From Geobacter sp. (lineage in GTDB: Bacteria > Desulfobacterota > Desulfuromonadia > Geobacterales > Pseudopelobacteraceae): a stretch of DNA of 5,934 bases. Positions 1 through 5,193 of the stretch are shown in pieces; the first letter of the stretch is position 1; every line of letters begins with the position of its first letter. The notes under the pieces were generated by a model. It saw only the letters and a program-made list of their open reading frames with translations, had not been told where the DNA came from and did no database searches. Location: contig DAIERH010000150.1 in assembly GCA_027346925.1 (NCBI GenBank), positions 1-5,934 of the forward strand, written 5' to 3'. Made by a program: the position numbers and the translations under genes.

Positions 1-5
1 CGTTA

Positions 6-34
6 TTTACAATGAGCCAATAATAATCTACACT
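6..34 (+). promoter_or_regulatory. Candidate sigma-70 promoter for the GAF/HD-GYP gene
   Basis: TTTACA at 6-11 matches five of six bases of the -35 consensus. After a 17-bp spacer, TACACT at 29-34 matches four of six bases of the -10 consensus. The block is AT-rich in an otherwise GC-rich sequence. Transcription would start near 41 and give a leader of about 70 nt. This is a by-eye consensus match only. A sigma-54-like site follows at 46-62, so the two are alternatives or may both be used. Confidence 0.4.
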
Positions 35-45
35 TCGGTACGCGT

Positions 46-62
46 TTGGCAGGCGCCATGCT
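46..62 (+). promoter_or_regulatory. Candidate sigma-54 (-24/-12) promoter
   Basis: The stretch TTGGCAGGCGCCATGCT keeps the invariant GG and GC dinucleotides of the -24/-12 consensus (YTGGCACGRNNNTTGCW) at exactly the right distance. It deviates at three or four less critical positions. Sigma-54 promoters are common in Geobacter-type genomes. No enhancer site for an activator can be judged because the window starts 45 bp upstream. A chance match is possible. Confidence 0.3.
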
Positions 63-112
63 GGGGCGGGCAGCGCATCGGTGCTCGGAATGCCGGCGGG
101 GGGAGTGGAACG

Positions 113-1486
113 ATGAATGCGAACATCAAACGGTTCCTGAAAAAGGGTGCGCTCCTTCAGCATGTGGACGACCTGTGCGACGGAAGCTTGCTGATAATGG
201 ATACCAGCGGCACGGTAGTGTATGACCCCGGCGGAATGGGGGGGGACGATGCCGCGGGAAGGGTGGAAAGCCAGGCGCATCCGGTCGTCCTGGCGGGGGA
301 AACCGTCTGCCGTGTGGCGGGAACCCCGAAGGCCGCCGCCGCTGCCGCCCTCATCACCTCCATACTTGCCACGGATGACGAAAAGCGCGATCTGATAAGG
401 GAGACGCTGTCCAAATATCGTGAAATCAACCTGCTGTACGACATCACGGAGAAACTGGCAGCGAGCCTCGATCCGCGCGATGTGGCGGAACTGGCCATTC
501 ACGAGACCCTGAAGATGGTGCCCGCCGACCACGCCTCGATGATGGTTTTCGACGACAAGACCGGCTACCTGCAGGTCATTGCCGAAATCGGTTCCGGGAT
601 CGAGCCGAAAGCGGTGGTCGAGGTGGGCAAAGGCATATCGGGAAGCGTCATCGTCAGCGGCAAGGCGGAAATAGTCAACGACGTGGGCAACGATACGCGC
701 CATGTTCCGGGCGCCGCGCGGATCCGGGCCCTGATGTGCGCTCCGCTCAGGCTGAAGGACCGGGTGATGGGCGTCATCAACATGGGCCGGTCGGGAGAGG
801 GGAGTTTTACCGCCGAAGAGCTCAAGCTCCTCTCCGCGATCACCCTCCAAACCGCCGCTGCCATTGAAAACGCCCGGCTCTACGATACCCTCAAGGAGAC
901 CTTTCTCACCTCTGTCTATACCCTGGCGGAGACCATCGAGATGCGCGACCCCTACACCGGCGGACATACCAAAAGGGTGATGGAGTACAGCCTGGCCATC
1001 GGCCGGGCGCTTGCCCTGGACGAGGAAGAGCAGGAGCGGCTGCGGCTGGCCGCGGCTCTTCACGATGTGGGCAAGATCGGCGTCCGGGACAGCGTCCTGC
1101 TGAAAACCGACAAACTCACCGACGAGGAGTTCGGGGAAATCAGGAAGCATCCCCAGCACGGCGAGAACATCCTCAAATACATCAAGTACTTCGGGCCGGT
1201 CATCCCCGGCGTCAAACAGCATCATGAACGCTATGACGGGAGGGGATACCCGGACGGGCTCAAGGGGGATGAGATCGACCTCATCGCGCGGATCATAGCC
1301 GTTGGCGACTCCTACGACGCCATGACCACAGATCGCCCCTATCGCCGGGGACTGGAGCAGGCGGTTGCCCTGGAAGAGATACGCCGCTGTTCCGGCGCCC
1401 AGTTCGATCCGGTCGTCGTAGCGGCGTTCCTGGGGCTGTGGGAAGGCGATGGCTGTCTGACATGCACTGAAAAGGCCGGAGAATGA
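113..1486 (+). CDS. GAF domain / HD-GYP domain cyclic-di-GMP phosphodiesterase
   Basis: Predicted soluble cyclic di-GMP phosphodiesterase. No signal peptide or membrane segment is seen, so it is probably cytoplasmic. Residues 1-85 form a short N-terminal region (a strand-like GSLLIMDTSGTVVYD, then an Ala-rich helix at 73-86) that I cannot assign; it could be a reduced PAS-like sensor. A helical linker at 88-118 leads to a GAF domain at about 119-256. The HD-GYP domain spans about 264-442 and keeps the family metal and signature residues: H285 (GGHTKR), H317-D318 with K321 (HDVGKIG), H346, H370-H371-E372, D375 and the GYP at 378-380, followed by D399 (GDSYDAM) and DRPYR. HD-GYP enzymes hydrolyse c-di-GMP to pGpG or GMP; the GAF ligand is unknown. 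The start is supported by GGGAG at 101-105, 7 nt before ATG. The receiver gene lies 36 bp downstream on the same strand and is probably co-transcribed. Function is inferred from domains; some HD-GYP proteins prefer cGAMP. Confidence 0.93.
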   Translation: MNANIKRFLKKGALLQHVDDLCDGSLLIMDTSGTVVYDPGGMGGDDAAGRVESQAHPVVLAGETVCRVAGTPKAAAAAALITSILATDDEKRDLIRETLSKYREINLLYDITEKLAASLDPRDVAELAIHETLKMVPADHASMMVFDDKTGYLQVIAEIGSGIEPKAVVEVGKGISGSVIVSGKAEIVNDVGNDTRHVPGAARIRALMCAPLRLKDRVMGVINMGRSGEGSFTAEELKLLSAITLQTAAAIENARLYDTLKETFLTSVYTLAETIEMRDPYTGGHTKRVMEYSLAIGRALALDEEEQERLRLAAALHDVGKIGVRDSVLLKTDKLTDEEFGEIRKHPQHGENILKYIKYFGPVIPGVKQHHERYDGRGYPDGLKGDEIDLIARIIAVGDSYDAMTTDRPYRRGLEQAVALEEIRRCSGAQFDPVVVAAFLGLWEGDGCLTCTEKAGE

Positions 1487-1522
1487 CGGTTGATGGTATG
1501 ACTTTTAGGGAAAGGAACAGCC

Positions 1523-1897
1523 ATGGCAAAGATATTGATCGTTGACGACGAACCGCACATCCGTTTGCTTCTGGAGCAGACCCTTGAGGAACTCGAAGAC
1601 GAGGGGGTGGAACTCTTCATAGCCGCCAACGGCGAAGAGGGGCTTGCCACCATTCGGAGAGAACGTCCGGAGTTCGTGCTGCTGGATGTGATGATGCCCA
1701 AGATGAACGGCTTCGAGGTGTGCCACAAAGTCAAATCCGAATTGGGCATGAAGAATGTTTACGTCGTCATGCTCACCGCCAAAGGGCAATCGTTCGACAA
1801 GCAAAAAGGCGAAGAGGTCGGCGCGGATGTCTACATGACCAAGCCGTTCAACCCTGACGAGGTGGTGAAGAAGGCTCGGGAGGTCTTGAACCTGTAG
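1523..1897 (+). CDS. Single-domain (CheY-like) response regulator
   Basis: This 124-residue protein consists of one receiver domain with no output domain. The acidic pocket is D8-D9, the phosphoacceptor is D55 (LLDVMMPKMNG), the switch threonine is T85 (MLTAKG) and the conserved lysine is K107 (TKPF). All are intact, so phosphorylation by a histidine kinase is expected. The ATG is preceded by AAAGGA with suitable spacing. The gene follows the HD-GYP gene after 36 bp with no terminator between them, so they probably form one operon. RpfG-type proteins fuse a receiver to HD-GYP; here the receiver is a separate polypeptide that may act on its neighbour, which is inference. No kinase is visible in the window. 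It could also be a phosphate sink or act on an unrelated target. The strong terminator just downstream ends the unit. Confidence 0.93.
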   Translation: MAKILIVDDEPHIRLLLEQTLEELEDEGVELFIAANGEEGLATIRRERPEFVLLDVMMPKMNGFEVCHKVKSELGMKNVYVVMLTAKGQSFDKQKGEEVGADVYMTKPFNPDEVVKKAREVLNL

Positions 1898-1907
1898 CCG
1901 CGGCTGA

Positions 1908-1965
1908 AACGAGTCAACGCAAAAGCCCCGCTTCTGGCGGGGCTTTTGCGTGAAAGGGACTCGTT
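1908..1965. terminator. Bidirectional intrinsic terminator between convergent units
   Basis: The core is a perfect 14-bp inverted repeat: CGCAAAAGCCCCGC at 1918-1931, a 5-nt loop TTCTG, and its complement at 1937-1950. The GC-rich inner stem is flanked by AAAA on the left and TTTT on the right, so it can terminate transcripts from either strand. That fits its place between the receiver gene (+, ends 1897) and leuD (-, ends 1976). A second perfect pair, AACGAGTC at 1908-1915 and GACTCGTT at 1958-1965, extends the structure outward with unequal spacers of 2 and 7 nt. Confidence 0.92.
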
Positions 1966-1975
1966 GCCCGTGTGA

Positions 1976-2503
1976 TCAGTACTTCTTGTCGGCGTAATCC
2001 ACCCAGCCGCCGGCCAGTACCAGGGCCTTGTCGAAGGGGGATATCTGGAAGCCGAAGGTTTTCTGCTTGCCGCCAGCGCTCATGGTCAGGGTCTGGGCCT
2101 CGATGTCGATGCCGATGGCCGCGTCGTCATCGCCGGCATGGGAGAAGATCAGGTCCAGGTCGGCCTTGGGGAGTTCGATGGCGGCCATGCCGCAGTTGAA
2201 CATGTTCTGGCGGAAGATGCGGGCAAAGGATTCGGCGATCACGGCGGTGATGCCGTTCACCTCGAACACCCAGGGGGCATGCTCGCGGGAGGAGCCGCAG
2301 CCGAAGTTGGCGCGGGAGACCACCACCCGGGCGGCCTTTGTTTTGGGTCCTTTCGGGTCGAAACCGGGCAGTTTCAGGTCCTCCAGTATATAGGGTTTCA
2401 GGTCTTCCTTGGTGATCTCGGTCAGGTACTTGGCCGGGATGATCTCGTCGGTGTTGATGTCGCTGCGGTCGAGGAAGAGGACGGGTCCTCCGAAGGTTTT
2501 CAT
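1976..2503 (-). CDS. leuD: 3-isopropylmalate dehydratase small subunit (LeuD, archaeal/HacB-like type)
   Basis: Small subunit of isopropylmalate isomerase, which with LeuC converts 2-isopropylmalate to 3-isopropylmalate via 2-isopropylmaleate in leucine synthesis. The 175 residues form the aconitase-like swivel domain. Key stretches are DRSDINTDEIIPAKYL (12-27) and RANFGCGSSREHAPW (64-78), the latter holding the conserved substrate-binding GSSREHA loop. The length fits the short archaeal-type LeuD rather than the roughly 200-residue enterobacterial form. The start is well fixed: AAGGAG (complement of 2511-2516) lies 7 nt before ATG. leuC lies upstream on the same strand, 174 bp away and separated by a repeat element, so the two are probably still one transcript. 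In Geobacter the same isomerase may also serve citramalate-dependent isoleucine synthesis; that is pathway knowledge, not visible here. Homoaconitase is the main alternative; sequence alone does not fully exclude it. Confidence 0.93.
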   Translation of the reverse strand: MKTFGGPVLFLDRSDINTDEIIPAKYLTEITKEDLKPYILEDLKLPGFDPKGPKTKAARVVVSRANFGCGSSREHAPWVFEVNGITAVIAESFARIFRQNMFNCGMAAIELPKADLDLIFSHAGDDDAAIGIDIEAQTLTMSAGGKQKTFGFQISPFDKALVLAGGWVDYADKKY

Positions 2504-2544
2504 ATTTCAACTCCTTGAGAGATGAAATCTTTAAAAGCTGAAAC

Positions 2545-2668
2545 CTGCCACAGAGACACAGGGGTTCACAGAGAAAATCAACACCAAAAAAATCTTGGTT
2601 TACCTAATGGATTTTTTGATTCTTGCCTTCTCTTGTCTTTCCTTCGAGTCTCTGTGCCTCCGTGGCAG
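2545..2668. repeat. Imperfect terminal-inverted-repeat element (MITE-like) between leuC and leuD
   Basis: The left end CTGCCACAGAGACACAGGGG (2545-2564) and the complement of the right end CTGCCACGGAGGCACAGAGA (2649-2668) match at 16 of 20 positions, all differences being A/G. Similarity continues weakly outward to CTTTAA at both sides (2528-2533 and complement of 2678-2683), the right one including the leuC stop codon. Inside, AAAAAATC at 2587-2594 pairs perfectly with GATTTTTT at 2610-2617, so the whole unit could fold into a long hairpin. It carries no plausible gene and is richer in A+T than the flanking genes. CCACAGAGACACAGAG-like palindromic repeats recur in environmental bacterial genomes as I recall, but copy number here is untested. 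It could be a remnant of a small non-autonomous transposon. Confidence 0.65.
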
Positions 2669-2677
2669 ATGTTGATC

Positions 2678-3961
2678 TTAAAGGTACTTACGCGGGTCGG
2701 CGATTTTTCCTTCGATGGCCGAGGCCGCGGCCGTGGCGGGCGACATCAGGTGCACCATGCCCCCCTTGCCCATCCTGCCCATGAAGTTGCGGTTGGTGGT
2801 GGAGGCGCAGACCTCGCCCTCGGCCAGGACGCCGTTGCTCATTCCCAGACAGGCGCCGCAGGTGGGGTTGGTGACACAGAAACCGGCCTCCATGAAGATG
2901 TCGATCAGCCCTTCGTGCATGGCCTCCTGCTGTATCTTGGGAGTGGCGGGGGAGAGGATGCCGCGCACCGTGGGGGCCAGCTTGCGCCCCTTGAGGATCC
3001 GGGCGGCGATGCGCAGGTCTTCCAGGCGGCCGTTGGTGCAGGAGCCGAGGTAGATCTGATCCACCGGGGTGTCGGGCAGGTCGGCGACAAATTTGACCTG
3101 ATCCGGTTTGTACCCGAAGGTGGAGATCGGCTGCAGAGCGGTAACGTCGATGTCGATGACCTGCTCGTACTCGGCGTCGCCATCGGCGCGCCATTTGGAG
3201 TATTCGGCCAAAGCCGCCTCCTTGCTGGCAAACTCACCGCTGACGAAGGGCCACAGGTACTCGACCGTGGTTGCGTCCGGCTGACAGATGCCCGAGGTGC
3301 CGCCCGCCTCGATGGCCATGTTGCACAGGGTCATGCGGGATTCCATGGACATGGCGTCGATGGTTTCGCCGTGGAATTCCATCACCCGGTCGGTGGCGCC
3401 GTTGACGCCGATCCGGCCTATGATGTGCAGGATCACGTCCTTGGCGTAGACCCCCTTGGGGAGGGTGCCGGTGACGTTGAATTTGATGGTCTTGGGCTGG
3501 CGGAAGGCGCAGACCCCCTTGAGGATGCCAACCTCCAGGTCGGTGGTGCCGATGCCGGCCGCAAAGGCGCCGAAGGCGCCGTGGGTGCAGGTATGGGAGT
3601 CACCCATGATGACCGTGTAACCGGGGCGGATGAAGCCCTTTTCCGGGAACAGGGCGTGGCAGACGCCGTTGGCGCCGATATCGAAGAAGTCCTTGATGGC
3701 GTGGCGCCGGGCCCAGTCGCGCAGGATCTTTGCCTGCGTTGCGGTCTTGGTGTCCTTGCTGGGGGTGACGTGGTCGATGACCGCCTTGATCCTGCTGGGA
3801 TCGAAGACCCGGTCCTTGTTGCGCCGGATCAGGTCGTCGATGGCGATGGGGGTGGTAATCTCGTGGCAGAGGACCACGTCCAGCTTCAGCACCTTGGTGC
3901 CGGGAAACGGCTCGTCCACCAGGTGGGCTTCAAAAATCTTTTCCGCGGTTGTTTTGCCCAT
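2678..3961 (-). CDS. leuC: 3-isopropylmalate dehydratase large subunit (LeuC, archaeal/HacA-like type)
   Basis: Catalytic large subunit of isopropylmalate isomerase, a [4Fe-4S] hydro-lyase of the aconitase superfamily that acts with LeuD in the cytoplasm. The 427-residue length is typical of the archaeal/HacA-type LeuC and shorter than the roughly 465-residue enterobacterial type. Visible signatures are MGDSHTCTHGAFGAF (119-133), the cluster-ligand stretch LGSCTNGR (305-312, C308) and TNPTCGACLG (364-373, C368 and C371), followed by STTNRNFMGRMGKGG (387-401). The three cysteines expected to hold the cluster are present. The start ATG has a modest GCGAGG about 9 nt upstream, and no in-frame upstream start was seen nearby. 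The gene leads a leuC-leuD pair; no leuA or leuB lies in the window. Substrate could include citramalate as well as isopropylmalate. Homoaconitase is a less likely alternative. Confidence 0.94.
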   Translation of the reverse strand: MGKTTAEKIFEAHLVDEPFPGTKVLKLDVVLCHEITTPIAIDDLIRRNKDRVFDPSRIKAVIDHVTPSKDTKTATQAKILRDWARRHAIKDFFDIGANGVCHALFPEKGFIRPGYTVIMGDSHTCTHGAFGAFAAGIGTTDLEVGILKGVCAFRQPKTIKFNVTGTLPKGVYAKDVILHIIGRIGVNGATDRVMEFHGETIDAMSMESRMTLCNMAIEAGGTSGICQPDATTVEYLWPFVSGEFASKEAALAEYSKWRADGDAEYEQVIDIDVTALQPISTFGYKPDQVKFVADLPDTPVDQIYLGSCTNGRLEDLRIAARILKGRKLAPTVRGILSPATPKIQQEAMHEGLIDIFMEAGFCVTNPTCGACLGMSNGVLAEGEVCASTTNRNFMGRMGKGGMVHLMSPATAAASAIEGKIADPRKYL

Positions 3962-4043
3962 GGATCCATACCTCGCTAAGTTCTATAATGCTATCCTGTA
4001 TACCTTATTGTTTTCGCCAATAAAAGCAGTATCTGGTGAGGTT
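3962..4043 (-). promoter_or_regulatory. Probable leuCD promoter/leader region (elements not resolved)
   Basis: This AT-rich stretch between the HEPN gene and leuC is the natural place for a leuCD promoter. Reading the - strand, TATACA (4002-3997) and TATAGA (3987-3982) resemble -10 boxes, but neither has a convincing -35 partner at 16-18 bp. No leucine-rich leader peptide, T-box-like element or riboswitch core was recognised. The assignment rests mostly on position. Confidence 0.3.
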
Positions 4044-4064
4044 GCCATCGCGAACGGCGATGGC
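4044..4064. other. Perfect 8-bp inverted repeat between the HEPN gene and leuC
   Basis: GCCATCGC (4044-4051) and GCGATGGC (4057-4064) pair perfectly around the loop GAACG. In the - strand message the hairpin lies 12 nt after the HEPN stop codon, but no U-run follows directly (the next bases read AACCTCACC). It is therefore at best a weak or factor-assisted terminator. It could instead be an operator or an RNA-stabilising hairpin upstream of leuC. Confidence 0.55.
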
Positions 4065-4075
4065 TGGGGTGGTTT

Positions 4076-4531
4076 TCATAACTTCCTGCCTGGACACAGT
4101 CCGGGATGATTGGCCTGTAACCACTCAAGTACATCTGCCCGAAACTCAACGGCAAAGTCGATCAATTCCGCAACCTCTCCCTCGCTCGTGGCGCCAACCC
4201 GGTCATATTCGACCGTGTTGCGCTTTACCCTGCAAGTATCAAGATAGTTGGCGTCTTCGTTGCGTTTGGAACCAAGAATCAGGGGAAGAACCTGGATTGT
4301 GCGGTAGTGCTGCAAGCCTTGCCCGGCACGATAGCCTTCGGCATAGAGCAGTATGGTACAGAGCTTGAGGGCCGCGTTGTACGCGATGCCGAATTGCCAG
4401 TCCGTGGAGATGCCGCCGGATTTGGCGTCGGCAATGTCACGGTCGGCAATTGCCAGCAGATCCGAGATTTCCTGCGGGCTTGTCGTGTGACTCCGCAGCC
4501 AGCCGTATTCAGCCCATTTCTGCAAGGTCAT
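4076..4531 (-). CDS. HEPN-domain protein (SAV_6107-like), partner of the upstream nucleotidyltransferase
   Basis: A 151-residue all-helical protein that resembles the HEPN family typified by SAV_6107. Recognisable landmarks are the N-terminal WAEYGWLRSH (6-15), FGIAYNAALKL (47-57), a HYR at 75-77 and the C-terminal KRNTVEYDRVG (103-113). HEPN toxins act as RNases through an R-x(4-6)-H motif. Here the corresponding stretch is R104-N105-T-V-E-Y109, with tyrosine instead of histidine, so RNase activity is doubtful. The start ATG lies inside the 3' end of the nucleotidyltransferase gene (23-bp overlap) and AAAGG precedes it by about 9 nt, so the two are probably translationally coupled. In characterised MntA-HepT pairs the nucleotidyltransferase AMPylates the HEPN partner; an analogous relation is inferred here. 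I recognise the family by motif pattern only and no substrate can be named. Confidence 0.8.
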   Translation of the reverse strand: MTLQKWAEYGWLRSHTTSPQEISDLLAIADRDIADAKSGGISTDWQFGIAYNAALKLCTILLYAEGYRAGQGLQHYRTIQVLPLILGSKRNEDANYLDTCRVKRNTVEYDRVGATSEGEVAELIDFAVEFRADVLEWLQANHPGLCPGRKL

Positions 4532-4847
4532 GTTCCGTGCCTTTCACAAACAATCTGGATGACGAGAGGACGCTGGCAATGAAATGTTCCCCCCCTTGCT
4601 TCCTCCTCAGAAATTCCTCCCTGCTGAATACATGAGGATTAACCTCGCGGCCGATGGTTGATCTGAAATCGGCCAACACTCCCGACAAGGCCCGAAGGCC
4701 GATTGAACCGATTACCATAAGATCAATATCGCTGGCAGCACCATTATTCCCCGATGCCATCGAGCCGAAAACAAACGCGAGCGTAATGTCGTCCCGTGCG
4801 TTCAAGGCATCTCTCAGATAATCGCATAACCCGGAGGTTTTCAGCAC
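4509..4847 (-). CDS. Intact minimal-nucleotidyltransferase part of the interrupted wHTH-MNT gene
   Basis: The stretch after the stop codon encodes a complete MNT domain. GSMASGNNGAASDIDL (28-43) is the GSx10DxD signature, with G28-S29 and metal-binding D40 and D42. EVNPHVFSREEF (68-79) follows the domain pattern I associate with wHTH-fused nucleotidyltransferases. The only start that leaves the domain whole and has a usual codon is GTG at 4847, and no Shine-Dalgarno sequence precedes it; the next in-frame ATG (residue 30) would destroy the active site. If this is made as a separate 112-residue protein, it would resemble MntA-type antitoxins of MNT-HEPN modules. I consider 4847 a product of the upstream stop rather than the native start. 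Expression is uncertain. Confidence 0.5.
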   Translation of the reverse strand: MLKTSGLCDYLRDALNARDDITLAFVFGSMASGNNGAASDIDLMVIGSIGLRALSGVLADFRSTIGREVNPHVFSREEFLRRKQGGEHFIASVLSSSRLFVKGTEHDLAEMG

Positions 4848-5096
4848 CAGGGAGTGGATTTCGGGATACAGGGGATGCTCCCTGTTTGCCCTATAGTAAA
4901 GGCGGTTGCCGCTGCGACGGGAGGTAACCAGTTGCAGGCGGAGCAGTTTCTACAATTCCGTCTGGACAGGGCCGATGGTGCACCCCGCCTCGCGTTCAAG
5001 TTCGCGCATGTGCATCTCGGCGGCATGCACTCCAAACAGGATGCGGAAGATTTCGGCGCGTACTTTTGAGGAAAGAATTTGGGAAAGCGCATTCAT
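4509..5096 (-). pseudogene. Winged-helix/nucleotidyltransferase fusion interrupted by an in-frame TAG at codon 49
   Basis: Reading from ATG at 5096-5094, the frame runs to the TGA at 4509 as 195 codons with one internal stop, TAG at 4952-4950. Codons 1-48 begin MNALSQILSSKVRAEIFRIL and continue through MRELEREAGCTIGPVQTEL; codons 50-83 continue KLLRLQLVTSRRSGNRLYYR and EHPLYPEI. Together they form a canonical ArsR-like winged helix with the wing at SRRSGNRLYY. The nucleotidyltransferase domain (GSx10DxD) follows without a frame change. This matches the known wHTH-MNT fusion layout, so the ancestral gene was one protein. The stop falls at the end of the likely recognition helix, where K, Q or E would be expected; each is one base change from TAG. 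No Shine-Dalgarno precedes the ATG, which lies right behind the tandem operator-like repeats. The gene could be a recent pseudogene, a readthrough gene or a sequencing error. Confidence 0.75.
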
Positions 5097-5099
5097 AAT

Positions 5100-5141
5100 G
5101 TATTTTTATATAATACAATTGTATTTTTATGCAATACAATT
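5100..5141. repeat. Two tandem 21-bp units with central palindrome: likely operator of the wHTH-MNT gene
   Basis: Units at 5100-5120 and 5121-5141 are adjacent and identical at 19 of 21 positions; only bases 11-12 differ (AT versus GC). Each unit contains GTATT and AATAC as an inverted pair 7 bp apart. Their junction makes the perfect 14-bp palindrome AATACAATTGTATT (5112-5125). A further AATGTATT half-site touches the start codon side (5097-5104). Half-sites are thus spaced by two helical turns, as expected for cooperative binding of dimeric winged-helix proteins. Position right before the wHTH-MNT ATG suggests autoregulation. Confidence 0.7.
5107..5139 (-). promoter_or_regulatory. Candidate promoter of the wHTH-MNT/HEPN module, inside the operator repeats
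   Basis: On the - strand, TTGTAT (5139-5134) with an 18-bp spacer to TATTAT (5115-5110), or TTGCAT (5134-5129) with 16 bp to TATATA (5112-5107), resembles a sigma-70 promoter. The -10 match is good and the -35 only fair. Either start would fall 3-7 nt before the ATG at 5096, giving a nearly leaderless message, in line with the absence of a Shine-Dalgarno sequence. Both promoter boxes overlap the repeat units, so a bound repressor would block RNA polymerase. Confidence 0.45.
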
Positions 5142-5193
5142 CCTTCGGGGTTACGTCACTCAGAGCAAGTTGGTCGCCGGGACGGTTCTACGC

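Noticed and set aside
1..112. Cyclic-dinucleotide (GEMM) riboswitch upstream of the HD-GYP gene
   Set aside because: Such riboswitches are plausible for this gene class, but the conserved core segments were not found and the leader is too short for the full fold plus an expression platform.
2522..3979. Long open frame of 485 codons on the + strand opposite leuC
   Set aside because: It is antisense to leuC, whose product has all aconitase-family motifs. The translation is a Gly/Asp/Val-rich low-complexity string typical of the complement of a GC-rich gene, and it has no ribosome binding site.
3962..4043. Leucine attenuator leader peptide ahead of leuC
   Set aside because: No short frame with clustered Leu codons and no terminator/antiterminator pair with a U-run was seen.
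4845..4847. GTG as the native start of the nucleotidyltransferase gene
   Set aside because: No Shine-Dalgarno sequence precedes it, and conserved winged-helix sequence runs straight into it in frame from upstream. It is kept only as a possible initiation site after the stop.
4950..4952. TAG as a pyrrolysine or other recoded codon
   Set aside because: No pyrrolysine machinery is visible and the lineage suggested is not known for it. The site lies in a DNA-binding helix where K, Q or E is expected, so a one-base nonsense change is the simpler reading.
4854..5069. 71-codon + strand frame opposite the winged-helix region
   Set aside because: It is the complement of the winged-helix coding sequence. 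The - strand frame gives a recognisable wHTH with wing and recognition helix, while this one resembles nothing.
4841..5092. 83-codon - strand frame overlapping the winged-helix segment
   Set aside because: Wrong frame. Its Cys/Pro/Arg-rich translation has no domain pattern, whereas the neighbouring frame continues directly into the nucleotidyltransferase.
5100..5141. CRISPR-like array or replication iterons
   Set aside because: Only two directly abutting units occur, without spacers or cas or rep genes. Position before a regulator start codon favours an operator.
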